From assembly GCA_033762255.1 (NCBI GenBank), contig JANRLT010000020.1, positions 1-64,000 of the forward strand: a DNA stretch of 64,000 bases, read 5' to 3'. The DNA is from Pirellulales bacterium. GTDB lineage: Bacteria > Planctomycetota > Planctomycetia > Pirellulales > JALHPA01. Under the pieces are notes generated by a model. The model saw only the letters and a program-made list of their open reading frames with translations, had not been told where the DNA came from and did not search any database. Position 1 is the stretch's first letter; each line of letters starts with the position of its first letter. Shown here piece after piece: positions 45,090 through 55,023 of this stretch. Made by a program: the position numbers and the translations under genes.

Positions 45090-45169
45090 GTTTCAGTATC
45101 CGCGCCTAGGTGAATTGCCGCTACCGCCGCTAAGCAGCCGCTTGCCTGAAAGATGTAAAAAAGCCAATA

Positions 45170-46225
45170 TTAAATGGGCCGAGCCGCCAGTTGTCGCCAC
45201 ACGTTTTGCAGGATGCGTCCCGCCGCCGCGGTATCCTCCGCGGTCACATCCAAATGCGTCACCGCCCGAATCATTTGCGGCCCCAAGGAGAGCACTAATA
45301 ACCCCTGTTCGCCGCACAATCGTGAGATCTCCGCCCCCGTGGCTAACACGGGGTCAATCTCAAATATCACAATATTTGTCTCCACCCGCGGTGGATGCAA
45401 ACGGCACCCCGGCAACGTGGCGACTATCTCCGCCAGTTGCCGCGCATGCTCATGATCCTGGGCCAGACGGTCGATATGGTGTTCGAGCGCGTACGTCGCG
45501 GCGGCGGCCAGCACGCCCGCCTGGCGCATCGCCCCGCCAAATAGCTTGCGGTGCCGCCGGGCTTGCTTGATCAAATCCCGTGGGCCAGCCAGCGCGGAAC
45601 CGACCGGACAGCCCAGCCCCTTGCTAAAGCAAATACTGACAGTGTCAAAATGGCTAGCCCAATCACGCGCGGAAATGCCGCTGGCGACGACCGCGTTAAA
45701 AAGCCTGGCCCCATCTAAATGCGTGGCCAGGCCATTTTGGCGCGCCCAGGCGACGCAATCGGTCAGCGCCACCAGCGGCCAAACCTTTCCGCCGCCGCGA
45801 TTGTGGGTGTTTTCCAGACTGAGCAGCCGCGTGCGGACGCAATGGTCGTTTTCGGGGCGGACCAGGCCAGTTAACTGAGCCGGATGAAGGACGCCGTATT
45901 CGCCGGGAAGCGTGCGGATGGCCAGCCCGCTCAGTTGGGCGTAGGCCCCTTGCTCATAATTGTAAATATGGCAACCGCTATCACAAATAAACTCATCCCC
46001 CGGTTGGCAGTGCAGTCGCAGGCCAATTTGGTTGGACATGGTCCCCGACGGCATAAAGAGCGCGGCTTCCTTGCCCAAAATGTCCGCCACCCGAGCTTGC
46101 AATTCATGCAAACTGGGATCGTCGTCAAAGACATCGTCGCCGACCCGCGCGGCGGACATGGCGGCCAGCATCCCCGGCGTGGGCCGGGTGACCGTGTCGC
46201 TGCGAAAATCGAGGGGGCGGGTCAT
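45170..46225 (-). CDS. ltaE: Low-specificity threonine aldolase
   Basis: PLP enzyme cleaving threonine and allo-threonine to glycine and acetaldehyde. The 351 residues begin DFRSDTVTRPTPGMLAAMSA and continue ARVGDDVFDDDPSLHELQAR and FMPSGTMSNQIGLRLHCQPG, the N-terminal signature of the family; the PLP lysine is in ICFSKGLGCPVGS; LHLDGAR-like Asp (THLDGARLFNA) is present. Length is typical. It lies 80 bp before comEC on the same strand; a functional link is not apparent. Confidence 0.93.
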   Translation of the reverse strand: MTRPLDFRSDTVTRPTPGMLAAMSAARVGDDVFDDDPSLHELQARVADILGKEAALFMPSGTMSNQIGLRLHCQPGDEFICDSGCHIYNYEQGAYAQLSGLAIRTLPGEYGVLHPAQLTGLVRPENDHCVRTRLLSLENTHNRGGGKVWPLVALTDCVAWARQNGLATHLDGARLFNAVVASGISARDWASHFDTVSICFSKGLGCPVGSALAGPRDLIKQARRHRKLFGGAMRQAGVLAAAATYALEHHIDRLAQDHEHARQLAEIVATLPGCRLHPPRVETNIVIFEIDPVLATGAEISRLCGEQGLLVLSLGPQMIRAVTHLDVTAEDTAAAGRILQNVWRQLAARPI

Positions 46226-46749
46226 TGTGTTGTAGGTTCCGTCCGCCGGACGGGACTGACGGGAGATGGGGGATGTGGCATGAGCATCTTGCCCATGAGA
46301 GACAGGGGACGGAAGGGGTGCGAGGGGGGCAGGGTGGTAGCTTGGGCTTTAGCTCGTAGCAGAGTGAGGGGAGTAACTTGTGGTTTTCAATTCGTAATTT
46401 GTAATTCGTAATTCACCATTAAGATACCCCGCTGGTAGTCCGTGACACAAGGATTTTGTCGTTCCAGAGTGAACATTTTTTCGGGGGAGAGTGCTCTTTA
46501 TGGTAAACCACGACTCCGCCTGTAAATTTCAGCAAACTTGCATTAAAATGTGCCCAAAGCACGGACTTGCCGATTGTTTATCCTTATCGCAATTTACCAG
46601 CGGACTGACGTCCGCCGCTCGCCACATTCCTCCCGTCTCTCACCCCCGACCCCTCTCCCCTGCCTCACTAACTCCCGCCTCCCGTACCTACATACCAAAT
46701 CCCGTCAGGCGGACGGGACCTACTACCTTACCCCTAGCCCCTCCCACAC
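46226..46749. other. Divergent ltaE-ilvD spacer flanked by inverted GTCCGCCGGAC repeats
   Basis: This 524-bp spacer has no gene. tgtaggttccgtccgccgga (46231 on) and cccgtcaggcggacgggac (46701 on) are related palindromes in opposite orientation near each end. Between them is AT-rich text with direct repeats (attcgtaatttgtaattcg around 46388-46412). Promoters for both genes should lie here but none could be placed. Confidence 0.5.
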
Positions 46750-48438
46750 ATGCCCCTCAACAAATATTCCGCCCGGATCACCCAACCCAAGTCCCAGGGA
46801 GCATCACAGGCCATGCTGTACGGCACCGGCCTACAACCCGCTGATATGGACAAGGCGCAGGTCGGCATCGCCAGCATGTGGTACGACGGAAACACCTGCA
46901 ACATGCACCTGAATCAACTGGCCGATGAGGTCAAAGTTGGCGTGCAGGCCGCGGGCATGGTCGGGATGCGGTTTAACACGATCGGCGTGAGCGATGGTAT
47001 TTCCATGGGGACCGAGGGGATGAGCTTTTCCCTGCAGTCGCGCGATCTAATCGCCGATTCGATCGAAACCGTCATGGGTGCCCAGTGGTACGATGCCCTG
47101 GTGGCGATCCCCGGTTGTGATAAGAACATGCCCGGTTGTGTGATGGCGATGGGCCGGCTGAACCGTCCGGCGATCATGCTCTATGGCGGCACAATCAAGC
47201 CCGGCTATACGGGGGATACGCCGCTGGACGTGGTGAGCGCGTTTCAGTGCTTTGGCGAGTGGCTGGCCGGACGCATTAGCGAGGAAAAACGCCAAGAGAT
47301 CGTTCGCTGTAGTATTCCCGGCGCGGGGGCCTGCGGCGGCATGTACACCGCCAACACCATGGCCAGCGCGATCGAGGCCCTGGGCATGTCGCTCCCCTAT
47401 AGCAGTTCCACGCCGGCGGTTGATCCGCTCAAGCGGGACGAATGCCGGCGAGCGGGGGCCGCCATCAAAAAACTGCTGGAACTGGACCTCAAGCCGCGCG
47501 ACATCATGACCCGCGCCGCGTTTGAAAACGCCATGGTCGTGGTCATGGCGACCGGTGGCTCCACGAATGCGGTATTGCACCTCATCGCCATGGCCAAAAG
47601 CGTGGATGTCCCCCTGACGATTGACGATTTCCAACGCGTCAGCGACCGCATCCCCTATTTGTGCGATCTCAAGCCCAGCGGCAAGTATGTCTTTGAGGAT
47701 TTGCACAAGGTGGGTGGCGTCCCCGCGCTCATGAAATACTTGTTGGCCCAGGGTCTGTTGGACGGCTCGTGTATGACCTGCACGGGAGTGACGATGGCCG
47801 AAAATCTGCGCGCGGTGCCGGATTTGTCCGCGGGACAGACCGTGGTGCACCCGCTGGAAAATCCGATCAAGCCGACGGGGCATATCCGCATCCTGCGCGG
47901 CAACCTAGCCCCCGGCGGCGCGGTGGCCAAAATTACCGGCAAAGAGGGGCTAACTTTTACCGGCACGGCCCGCGTGTACGATAGCGAAGAAGCGATGCTG
48001 GCGGGGCTGGAAAACAACGAAATCGTCAAAGGGGATGTCATTATTATCCGCTATGAAGGCCCCAAGGGGGGGCCTGGCATGCCGGAAATGCTCACACCCA
48101 CGAGCGCGATCATGGGCGCGGGGTTGGGGGCGGATGTGGCACTGGTGACGGATGGGCGGTTTAGCGGCGGTTCGCACGGTTTTTTGATTGGGCATGTCAC
48201 ACCGGAAGCGCAAGAGGGGGGGCCAATTGCGCTGGTGCGGACGGGGGACCGGATCACGATTGACGCGGCGGCGAACACGATGGACGTGGAACTAGGGGAC
48301 GCGCGGAAGACCGAGCAGGAACTGGCCGCCCGCCGCGCGGCGTGGAAGGCCCCGCCGCTGAAGGCGACCCGCGGCACGCTGTATAAATATATCAAGAATG
48401 TGCAAAACGCGAGCGCAGGTTGCGTGACGGATGAATGA
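46750..48438 (+). CDS. ilvD: Dihydroxy-acid dehydratase
   Basis: Iron-sulfur enzyme of branched-chain amino acid and CoA biosynthesis. The 562 residues show the opening [19 protein letters not shown], the cluster cysteines in [30 protein letters not shown] and [17 protein letters not shown], and the C-terminal [20 protein letters not shown]. Length and motifs are those of an intact enzyme. ATG at 46750 lacks a ribosome binding site, so the true start may be a little downstream, although [18 protein letters not shown] looks like a normal start. Confidence 0.96.
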   Translation: MPLNKYSARITQPKSQGASQAMLYGTGLQPADMDKAQVGIASMWYDGNTCNMHLNQLADEVKVGVQAAGMVGMRFNTIGVSDGISMGTEGMSFSLQSRDLIADSIETVMGAQWYDALVAIPGCDKNMPGCVMAMGRLNRPAIMLYGGTIKPGYTGDTPLDVVSAFQCFGEWLAGRISEEKRQEIVRCSIPGAGACGGMYTANTMASAIEALGMSLPYSSSTPAVDPLKRDECRRAGAAIKKLLELDLKPRDIMTRAAFENAMVVVMATGGSTNAVLHLIAMAKSVDVPLTIDDFQRVSDRIPYLCDLKPSGKYVFEDLHKVGGVPALMKYLLAQGLLDGSCMTCTGVTMAENLRAVPDLSAGQTVVHPLENPIKPTGHIRILRGNLAPGGAVAKITGKEGLTFTGTARVYDSEEAMLAGLENNEIVKGDVIIIRYEGPKGGPGMPEMLTPTSAIMGAGLGADVALVTDGRFSGGSHGFLIGHVTPEAQEGGPIALVRTGDRITIDAAANTMDVELGDARKTEQELAARRAAWKAPPLKATRGTLYKYIKNVQNASAGCVTDE

Positions 48439-48439
48439 A

Positions 48440-48705
48440 TGTAGTAGGCACGGTCCCCGTGCCGTCTTGCATCGTACTAGGCACGATTTTCTTGCCGTTA
48501 ACTGACGAAAATGACAATCACACGACGGCTGCGGGACGCAGCCTGCTATTTTTACGTAGCAGGCACGGTCCCCGTGCCGTCTTGCATAGTACTAGGCACA
48601 ATTTCCTTGCCGTTTACTGACGAAAATTACAATCACACGACGGCTGTGGGACGCAGCCTGCTACTTTTTACGTAGCAGACATCGTCCGGATGCCGTTCGG
48701 TATTG
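48440..48705. repeat. Tandem repeat of 115-bp units rich in hairpins
   Basis: Two full and one partial unit follow ilvD. GGCACGGtcCCCGTGCC, a perfect hairpin, recurs with a 115-bp shift (48447 and 48562); cgtagcaggc recurs at 48555 and 48671. Each unit also contains ctaggcac-N-ttgccgt and gacggctgcgggacgcagcc, so three stem-loops per unit are possible. The third unit is truncated after about 35 bases and more diverged. No coding potential. Confidence 0.8.
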
Positions 48706-48977
48706 TTTTCAGTTACATTTTTTGAGCCATCATCGAGCTGGGGCTAAGGCAGTCCATGTGCCGTTTGAGTGATTTTTGGCCTAAAATCACGCATAGCCAA
48801 TTTGCGGCGGTGGGTAGCCTACCAAATTGAGAAAATTTCCTTGCATCCCGCCGCGTCGCGCGGTATGGTAATTTTGCTTTTCTGACTGGCGTTTCTCCGT
48901 CGCCGGTTTTGTTTGTGGAGTTGATCGGCGTTGGGTTGGGGCGATTCTTTCCTTTCTCGGAACAGTCAGGAGAAGTT

Positions 48978-50204
48978 ATGCGCACGCGTTCTTGGACAAT
49001 GATGGCGGCGGTCGCGGTGATTCTATGCGGGTTGGCGGTCAACTTTTGGCCGCAAGGGCTGGCCGTTGGGCAGAGCCAAGCAGTGGAACAGGGCCAAGCA
49101 GTAGAGCAGGGGGGTCTTACGCCACCGGCGGGGACATTTTCCCCGGCGGGGAGCGATCCGTTTGGCTCGCCGGGTGGTTTGCCACAACAACCCACGGCAC
49201 AACAACCGGCAGTACAACCCGCTGCGCCGCAGCCCCCCGCCGTCCCGCCGCAACTAGTGGATGGGATCGGCTTTGTCGGGGTCAAGCCGCAGGATAGCCC
49301 CGATTGGGCGGAACTGACCGACGAGGAAAAAATCGAACGAGTGCTGGACGCGCGGGTGGTCGTGGAGTGGCAGGAACTGCCGCTGTGGGAAATAGGCGTC
49401 ATCCTCACCCAAGCGACCGGCGTCAATGTATTGCCGGACAAGAAAGCCCTGGCGGATGAAAGTTACGAATTGGATAAGCCGCTCTCCATCACGATCCGCC
49501 ATCCGCTGCCTCTCAGGCAGGTGCTGGCGGATTTATTGGCCGAGCACGATTTGGCGTTTGTTATCAAGCATGGCATGGTGAAACTAACAACTCTTAATTC
49601 CGCCACAAATCACCTCATCACAAAAGTGTATCTAGTTCATGATTTGATAAACCATCCATCTCCTGACAATCCCTATGACCATGACGAAATCATCGAACTT
49701 ATCACCAACACGATCCGCCCGGATGTCTGGAAAGAAAATGGCGGCCAAGGCAATCTTGGTCCGCATGAAAATTCCGACAGTTTGGTGGTTTCCACACAGG
49801 AGCACGTCCACCGCGACATAGCCGAACTCCTAGAGGAACTTCGCGCAAAACAGGCGGAGTTGAAAGCCGACGGCAAAACCACCCAAGCGCCCCCCATCGA
49901 TCCCAATACCCCCGTGCAACGCATCTATGAATTAAATTTGATTGAAATCAAAGATTCGGGCATGGTGGCCGACCGCATGATTGCGATTGCCGAAAATCTG
50001 AAGAAAGTTGTGGCTCCCGCGTCTTGGGAGTTTGCCGATAACCGACTGCATATTATTGAACGGTCGCTTGTGATCCAGCAAACCCCCGCGATCCACGAGA
50101 AAATCAAAAAGCTCCTGAGTGAGTTAAAATTAACTCCCCATAGTGTTCCAACCTACCCGAACTCAGCTTATCAGTATCAAGATTTTAATTTTAGCGGTAA
50201 ATAA
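48978..50204 (+). CDS. Exported protein with secretin-type N-domain (STN), no secretin channel
   Basis: A 408-residue exported protein. A signal peptide (AAVAVILCGLAVNFWPQGLA) is followed by Gln/Pro-rich repeats (two QAVEQGQ units, QQPTAQQPAVQP) and, at about 130-225, an STN-like module (LPLWEIGVILTQATGVNVLP, PLRQVLADLLAEHDLAFVIK). The rest contains GspD-like N-domain features (LITKVYLVHDLI, SLVVSTQEHVHRDIAELLEE), but the secretin barrel is absent. ATG at 48978 has AGGAG six bases upstream. Planctomycetes have many such orphan proteins; the function is unknown. A longer frame from 48909 is unlikely. Confidence 0.75.
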   Translation: MRTRSWTMMAAVAVILCGLAVNFWPQGLAVGQSQAVEQGQAVEQGGLTPPAGTFSPAGSDPFGSPGGLPQQPTAQQPAVQPAAPQPPAVPPQLVDGIGFVGVKPQDSPDWAELTDEEKIERVLDARVVVEWQELPLWEIGVILTQATGVNVLPDKKALADESYELDKPLSITIRHPLPLRQVLADLLAEHDLAFVIKHGMVKLTTLNSATNHLITKVYLVHDLINHPSPDNPYDHDEIIELITNTIRPDVWKENGGQGNLGPHENSDSLVVSTQEHVHRDIAELLEELRAKQAELKADGKTTQAPPIDPNTPVQRIYELNLIEIKDSGMVADRMIAIAENLKKVVAPASWEFADNRLHIIERSLVIQQTPAIHEKIKKLLSELKLTPHSVPTYPNSAYQYQDFNFSGK

Positions 50205-50330
50205 TTCACGAGTCGGGCGCTCAACTACTCCGCGCAACGAAGGCGGTATTTTTAACACACCCGAACCGACGTCCGTTAACAAGTGAGCAATCCTCGTCTG
50301 GACCAACCGCATGCCCTGCAGCAAATTAGC

Positions 50331-50455
50331 CGCTGGGCTCTAGCCCCGGTTGTACAACGGCAAAATCCATTCCAACCGCCACTTGCGCGGGTCGGCTGAA
50401 TACCCACCGCACTTTATGTTAAATCAGCCGTCATGCGCTAACCTCGGTTGTATGC
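50331..50455. repeat. Two degenerate fragments of the MITE-like repeat
   Basis: gcaaattagccgctgggctc followed by tagccccggttgta (from 50331) and aaatcagccgtcatgcgcta followed by acctcggttgta (from 50421) both match the left arm and loop of the element at 23074-23209, with decay. Ends are not recognisable. Confidence 0.4.
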
Positions 50456-50603
50456 GGGAATTACGAATGAAAAATTAAGAGATGCATTCGGCCATTCCGC
50501 TTTCTTCATTCCTACTTCTCATTTCCCCCACGGGGGGCTTGGCGCGTCCCGCGCACCTCCGCTCCCCCGCACCCCGCAACCAGTTTTTCCCACCCCTGCC
50601 AGG

Positions 50604-50706
50604 CCTGATTCGGCAACAGAGTTGCCTCCTACAAATTAACGTCGCTTGACCGATCATCATCCGAAGAGGCATCCACCTGATTCGGCAACAGAGTTACCTC
50701 CTACAG
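50604..50706. repeat. Two direct copies of a CTGATTCGGCAACAGAGTT repeat
   Basis: ctgattcggcaacagagttg followed by cctcctaca at 50604-50633 and again (one substitution) at 50676-50706. An inverted third copy, tgtaggaggcaactccattg, lies at 62189-62214 just upstream of hisC. GGCAAC-AGA-GTTGCC is a perfect palindrome. Confidence 0.65.
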
Positions 50707-50721
50707 ATTAACACCGTTCCT

Positions 50722-50807
50722 CGTTCCCGCCCGGCGGGCTGGACCTACCCCATTCCCGTCCGGCAGACGGGATCTACAATGCGTTCCCGTCCGGCGGACG
50801 GGATCTA
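50722..50807. repeat. Three tandem palindromes of GTCCGGCGGAC type
   Basis: gttcccgcccggcgggctgg, attcccgtccggcagacggg and gttcccgtccggcggacggg, each followed by ac/atctac, lie in a row. Similar units occur at 46231, 46701 and 55051. The last one overlaps the stop codon of the DUF1080 gene: TAG at 50805-50807 is part of the repeat's GATCTAC end. Confidence 0.7.
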
Positions 50808-51542
50808 CTTTAGCTCCCGAATCCGGATATTCCGGAATCGCATTTCGCTGCCGTGCGTTTGCAGTTGGATCGGACCGGTTTTGGCCAGCGGTTTGCCCCG
50901 TTCGTAGTAATTGTCCATCGTCGCGTTATCGACTACTAGCTTGTCGTTCAGATACACCGTGACATGCTCGCCGGTCATTTTGATCCGCATGGTGTTCCAT
51001 TCGCCGATCGGGTTGTCCGCCTTGACCAGCGGAAATTTGCCATTCTGGACATCGCTATTGTTCCATAGCGCCCCCGAGCCTTTGTCGGCCCCGTTGGTCC
51101 GCTCGTTGGCGTTCCCCGGATCCCAAATTTGCACTTGCGGATACCCCCGCAGGTAAATACCGCTATCCCCCCCCGCGGCCATCATTTTCCATTCCAGTTC
51201 CAGTTCAAAATCGCCATAGTCTTTTTCCGTGGTCAGATACACCCCGTGGCCATCATTGACGATCTCGTCATTTTCCACCTTCCAGTGCTGCATCTTGTCA
51301 GCATTGGCCGACTTCTGCGCGGCGGCCCGTTGGGCCGGGTCCATTGCCTGCCATTCCAGCGGGTTCACCATCCCCTGCCCCCGCCAGCCCTGCAGGTCCT
51401 TGCCATTAAAGAGCACCACCCACTCCGGCTCGGCGGCGGTGGCGGCCGAGGGGGCCCAGCCCAGCGGGCTAAATAAACCGGTGAGGCACGGAGGGACGAT
51501 CATCAGCATCATCCCCAGAACAAGCGTTTTTGCAGCCGACAT
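50805..51542 (-). CDS. Exported DUF1080 (3-keto-disaccharide hydrolase-like) protein
   Basis: A 245-residue secreted protein of the DUF1080 beta-sandwich family, some members of which hydrolyse 3-keto-disaccharides. Signal peptide, then VVLFNGKDLQGWRGQG, WKVENDEIVNDGHG, YGDFELELEWKMMAAGGDSG, IYLRGYPQVQIWDP and the C-terminal PIQLQTHGSEMRFRNIRIRE, the usual end of the family. ATG at 51542 follows GGGAG at seven bases. It is common in planctomycetes in sugar-use contexts, but no such genes are adjacent. The stop codon lies within a palindromic repeat. Confidence 0.9.
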   Translation of the reverse strand: MSAAKTLVLGMMLMIVPPCLTGLFSPLGWAPSAATAAEPEWVVLFNGKDLQGWRGQGMVNPLEWQAMDPAQRAAAQKSANADKMQHWKVENDEIVNDGHGVYLTTEKDYGDFELELEWKMMAAGGDSGIYLRGYPQVQIWDPGNANERTNGADKGSGALWNNSDVQNGKFPLVKADNPIGEWNTMRIKMTGEHVTVYLNDKLVVDNATMDNYYERGKPLAKTGPIQLQTHGSEMRFRNIRIRELK

Positions 51543-52020
51543 TGGTTTTCTCCCGTTGGGCGTAATAATTGTGGGTTTCCGGACATAAAGGGCCGTTGCC
51601 GAGGTTCTCTTGGCCAGCCCCGGCTGCGTACCAGTTCGCCGTGAAGGCCGTTTTCCTGTTTTTTGGCGACCCGGCAACGCCGTATCTTAAAATGTCACCC
51701 CGCCGATCGCAAATCAATTTTTTACCATCCCAATGGGGAAAATTTGCTATTAAGGGGGCATTTTAGGAAAAGGTCGGAACAAAAAAGTTTGCCCGGCGTC
51801 AAATTTTTTGGCCTTATAGGGCAAGATGGGGCCTCCTAGAGCGAAAAATTTGCCGAAAAAGCCGAAGGAGGGCTCTACCTTGTCAAAATTTGCCCCCCTG
51901 CTTATCCCGCTTTGTGCAAACTCTTTACCAAGAAGTTACACTAGTATGGTGGTATTTTCGTTCACCCCATGAGACGATTAATTCCTGCCTCTGTTATTGC
52001 ATAGAAACCTAAGGTGCGGC
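51543..52020. other. Divergent 478-bp spacer
   Basis: This spacer separates the DUF1080 gene from the divergent PA-IL-like gene. It contains no coding sequence that I can support. Around 51834-51885 a short imperfect inverted arrangement (gggcctcctagagc ... ggagggctctacc) may fold. No promoter could be assigned. Confidence 0.4.
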
Positions 52021-53271
52021 ATGAAACGCGTTTTTCGCATGACTCAGTTGGATGGTTTATCACTTTCGCTGGCTGCGGCCGTGCTCTTGGGCTGTTGGCA
52101 GGCGGTAACCCTGCACGCCCAGGTGGCGGAACTTCAGGTCATCCAGGTGCAGGCCGCGCCGGCGGATGCGCCGCTGCCTCCTCCCCTCGCTGGGCCAGGT
52201 GACCCAGTTGTGGGCCCCCCGACAGACGCAGTGCCCGCGGAAACGCCCGGTGAACATGCCCCGGACAATTCCGCCGAAAAGCCCTCCTCTGAAAATAATC
52301 AAGAAACCGAACCAGAGCCAATGCCGGCGATCATGACGCCGCCGCAAGATCCAGACGTTATCAAATTGAGCCTGATGGACGGCTCGATTCTCACGGGCAA
52401 GCTGGCATTAAAGGAATTGATCGTAGAGACCCAATACGGCCAGCTCAATGTCCCCGTGACCAATATTCGCAGCTTTACGCCGGGTCTTTCCAGCCATCCC
52501 GCCCTGGGCAAGCAAGTGGCAACCTGGATTGCGGATTTAGGCTCGGCAAATTTTAACGATCGCGAGAAAGCCCAAAAAGGCCTGTCCAAGCTGGGGCCCA
52601 GTATTCGCCAAGAACTGGAAAAATACCAGGCGGATAGCGACACCGAGCGCAAGAACCGCGTGTTGGCGCTCTTGTCCGAATTTGACGAACTGGCCGAGGC
52701 GGATGCCATGCTGGGGGCACAAGATGCCGCGTGGAACGTCCAGCAGCGCGACGTGATCGAAACGGTGGACTTTACCATCGTGGGCAAGATCGTCCCGCAG
52801 TCCTTTGCCGTGACCAGTCAATATGGCAATCTGACGATCCAACTAAGCGACATTCGCAAGGCCCACCGCGAGCAAGTCCGCAAAGAAGACATTCGCCAGA
52901 ACCTCTCGATTGACGCGTCGCACTTTGCCCTTAAAAATCCCCTTAGTACACCGATCAAGCTGGAGCGCGGGGATCAGGTCTTTATCACCGCCGAGGGGAC
53001 CTTGCACATGCAACCGTGGGGAAACGGGGCCAGCTCCAATCCCGATGGCAACCAAAATTACGGTTGGTTCATGGGGAATCAGATTCCCATGGCGGCACTC
53101 GTGGGCCGGGTAGGAAATAGCGACCAATTTGTCAAATTTGGCAGCAAGCACAACTTTACCGCGGAAAAGGCGGGCGTTTTGCAACTGGCCATCGGCATGC
53201 AAAACGACTATCAGGAAAGCCAATTCCCCGGCAAATATAACGTGAAGATCCGCGTGGTGAAGAAGCAGTAG
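52021..53271 (+). CDS. Exported protein with HEAT-like segment and PA-IL-like C-terminal domain
   Basis: A 416-residue exported protein. Signal peptide (LSLSLAAAVLLGCWQAVTLH), a Pro/Glu-rich linker, two copies of an SM/beta-type module (VIKLSLMDGSILTGKLALKE ... TQYGQLNVPVTNIRSFTP; TVDFTIVGKIVPQSFAVTSQ ... YGNLTIQLSDIRKAH), and between them a helical segment (WIADLGSANFNDREKAQKGL) often seen in planctomycete proteins. The last 120 residues (RGDQVFITAEGTLHMQPWGN; QIPMAALVGRVGNSDQFVKF) resemble the PA-IL galactose-lectin fold. Binding of a sugar is inference. ATG at 52021 follows AAGGTG. Confidence 0.75.
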   Translation: MKRVFRMTQLDGLSLSLAAAVLLGCWQAVTLHAQVAELQVIQVQAAPADAPLPPPLAGPGDPVVGPPTDAVPAETPGEHAPDNSAEKPSSENNQETEPEPMPAIMTPPQDPDVIKLSLMDGSILTGKLALKELIVETQYGQLNVPVTNIRSFTPGLSSHPALGKQVATWIADLGSANFNDREKAQKGLSKLGPSIRQELEKYQADSDTERKNRVLALLSEFDELAEADAMLGAQDAAWNVQQRDVIETVDFTIVGKIVPQSFAVTSQYGNLTIQLSDIRKAHREQVRKEDIRQNLSIDASHFALKNPLSTPIKLERGDQVFITAEGTLHMQPWGNGASSNPDGNQNYGWFMGNQIPMAALVGRVGNSDQFVKFGSKHNFTAEKAGVLQLAIGMQNDYQESQFPGKYNVKIRVVKKQ

Positions 53272-53276
53272 TATGG

Positions 53277-53343
53277 GAGTTTGGAGTAGTGGAGAACTAG
53301 AGTAATGGAGAAAAAGCATACTCCATTCCTCCAAACTCCACTC
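53277..53343. terminator. Inverted repeat between convergent genes
   Basis: ggagtttggagtagtggag and ctccaaactccactcctcc are near complements around a 25-base loop. They lie between the stop of the PA-IL-like gene and the stop of ettA, which converge. The hairpin could end transcription in both directions, though there is no strong T-run. Confidence 0.45.
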
Positions 53344-53349
53344 CTCCAC

Positions 53350-55023
53350 CTAGTGCCGCAGCTTCTTATACTTAAACCGATGCGGTTCATCGGCGGCCAT
53401 TCCCAGGCGTTCCTTGCGCTGGGTCTCGTAAGCGTCAAAGTTGCCGTCGCACACATGGACATAACCGTCCCCTTCAAAGGCGATGATGTGCGTCGCCAGG
53501 CGGTCGAGAAACCACCGGTCGTGGCTGATGACAACCACGCAGCCGGCAAAGTTTTGAATCGCTTCCTCCAGCGCGCGGAGGGTGTCCACGTCCAGGTCGT
53601 TGGTCGGTTCGTCCAGTAACAGCAAATTGCAACCCCGTCGCAGCAGCTTGGCCAGGTGGACGCGGTTGCGCTCCCCGCCGCTCAGGTTGCCGACCTTTTT
53701 TTGCTGATCCTGGCCGGTAAAGTTGAACCGGGCCAGGTACGCGCGGGAGTTGATCTTACGCCCCCCCATTTCCAGCATGTCCAGCCCGCCGCTGACCTCT
53801 TCCCAAACGTTTTTATCTGGGTCGAGGGCGTCGCGATTTTGGTCCACATAACCGATCTCGACGGAATCGCCCACGCGAAATTCGCCGCTGTCGGGCTTTT
53901 CCTGGCCGGTGATCATTTTAAAGAGCGTCGTCTTGCCCGCGCCATTGGGACCGATAATACCCACAATGCCGCCGGGAGGCAGCCGGAACGAAAGATTCTC
54001 GATCAGCACATTATCGTCAAAGGATTTGCTGATATTTTTCGCTTCGACGACGAGCGTGCCGAGCGGCTTGCCCGGGGGGATTTGAATTTCAAATTCCTGG
54101 TCGCGATCCTCAAACTTTTCAGCGGCCATTTTTTCGTAGGCGCTGATGCGGGCCTTGCTCTTTGCCTGGCGGGCCTTGGGAGAGCTGCGAATCCATTCCA
54201 ACTCGCGCTCCAGGGTCTTTTGCCGGGCGGCGCTCGCTTTTTCCTCTTGGGCCAGGCGTTTTTGCTTTTGTTCCAGCCAACTGCTGTAGTTCCCTTCCCA
54301 GGGGATACCGCGGCCGCGGTCGATTTCCAGGATCCATTTGGCCACATTGTCCAGAAAATAGCGATCGTGCGTCACGGCGACGACCGTGCCCGGGTATTCG
54401 GCCAAGTGGTGCTCCAGCCAGAGGATGCTTTCGGCGTCGAGGTGGTTGGTCGGTTCGTCCAAGAGCAACAGGTCAGGCCGTTCGAGCAGGATTTTGCACA
54501 GGGCCACGCGCCGCCGCTCGCCGCCGCTCAGCTTGGACACATCCGCGTCACCGGGGGGAAGGTTCATCGCGTCCATCGCTATTTCCACCGTCCGGTCGAG
54601 TTCCCAGGCGTTGTGGAACTCAATTTGATCCAGCACACGGGCCTGCTCATTGAGCAGTTTTTCCATCGCGTCAGGTTCCAGCGGCTCGCCCAATTGGGCG
54701 TTGATTTCGTCATAGCGGCGCAGGATGGCGCGGACGGTTTCGACCCCTTCCTGGACATTGCCAAAGACGTCCTTGTCGGGATTGAGGCGGGGTTCTTGCG
54801 GCAGGTAGCCGCGGGTAAAGCCATCCGTCAGGCGGGATTCACCGTCAAAGTCCTGGTCCCAACCCGCCATGATTCGTAAAAGCGTGCTTTTACCAGAGCC
54901 ATTTCGTCCCAGCACGCCAATCTTGGCACCCGGATAAAACGACAGCCAGACATTTTTTAGGATTTCTTTTTGGCCATGCTTTTTGACCAAATCGCACAAT
55001 TGATAAATATATTGGGTGGACAT
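53350..55023 (-). CDS. ettA: Energy-dependent translational throttle protein EttA (ABC-F)
   Basis: Ribosome-associated ABC-F ATPase that senses the ATP/ADP ratio and gates the first elongation steps. The 557 residues are the normal length and start [20 protein letters not shown]. Two ABC domains are visible: Walker [10 protein letters not shown] and GPNGAGKTT, signatures [15 protein letters not shown] and [15 protein letters not shown], and Walker [13 protein letters not shown] and [12 protein letters not shown]. The inter-domain linker is charged (about 250-315). An upstream in-frame extension to 55128 is unlikely. Confidence 0.95.
   Translation of the reverse strand: MSTQYIYQLCDLVKKHGQKEILKNVWLSFYPGAKIGVLGRNGSGKSTLLRIMAGWDQDFDGESRLTDGFTRGYLPQEPRLNPDKDVFGNVQEGVETVRAILRRYDEINAQLGEPLEPDAMEKLLNEQARVLDQIEFHNAWELDRTVEIAMDAMNLPPGDADVSKLSGGERRRVALCKILLERPDLLLLDEPTNHLDAESILWLEHHLAEYPGTVVAVTHDRYFLDNVAKWILEIDRGRGIPWEGNYSSWLEQKQKRLAQEEKASAARQKTLERELEWIRSSPKARQAKSKARISAYEKMAAEKFEDRDQEFEIQIPPGKPLGTLVVEAKNISKSFDDNVLIENLSFRLPPGGIVGIIGPNGAGKTTLFKMITGQEKPDSGEFRVGDSVEIGYVDQNRDALDPDKNVWEEVSGGLDMLEMGGRKINSRAYLARFNFTGQDQQKKVGNLSGGERNRVHLAKLLRRGCNLLLLDEPTNDLDVDTLRALEEAIQNFAGCVVVISHDRWFLDRLATHIIAFEGDGYVHVCDGNFDAYETQRKERLGMAADEPHRFKYKKLRH

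Larger units (their letters stand above)
50205..50804. other. 600-bp repeat-rich spacer before the DUF1080 gene
   Basis: No gene is visible. It holds degenerate MITE fragments (50331-50455), two direct copies of attcggcaacagagttgcct (50604 and 50676), and three tandem palindromes of the GTCCGGCGGACGGGA type (50722-50807). These make the spacer a small collection of intergenic repeats. Confidence 0.6.

Noticed and set aside
48440-48705. CRISPR or tRNA-like cluster
   Set aside because: The units are 115-bp tandem copies with homologous middles, not unique spacers, and no cloverleaf with a T-arm could be drawn.
48713-49441. Long open frame on the minus strand opposite the STN-domain gene
   Set aside because: Its Cys/Thr/Pro-rich product looks like an antisense shadow; the plus-strand frame has a strong ribosome binding site, a signal peptide and a recognisable domain.
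53656-54879. Open frame of about 400 codons opposite ettA
   Set aside because: It lies entirely antisense to the ABC-F gene, whose motifs are intact; it is a codon-bias shadow.
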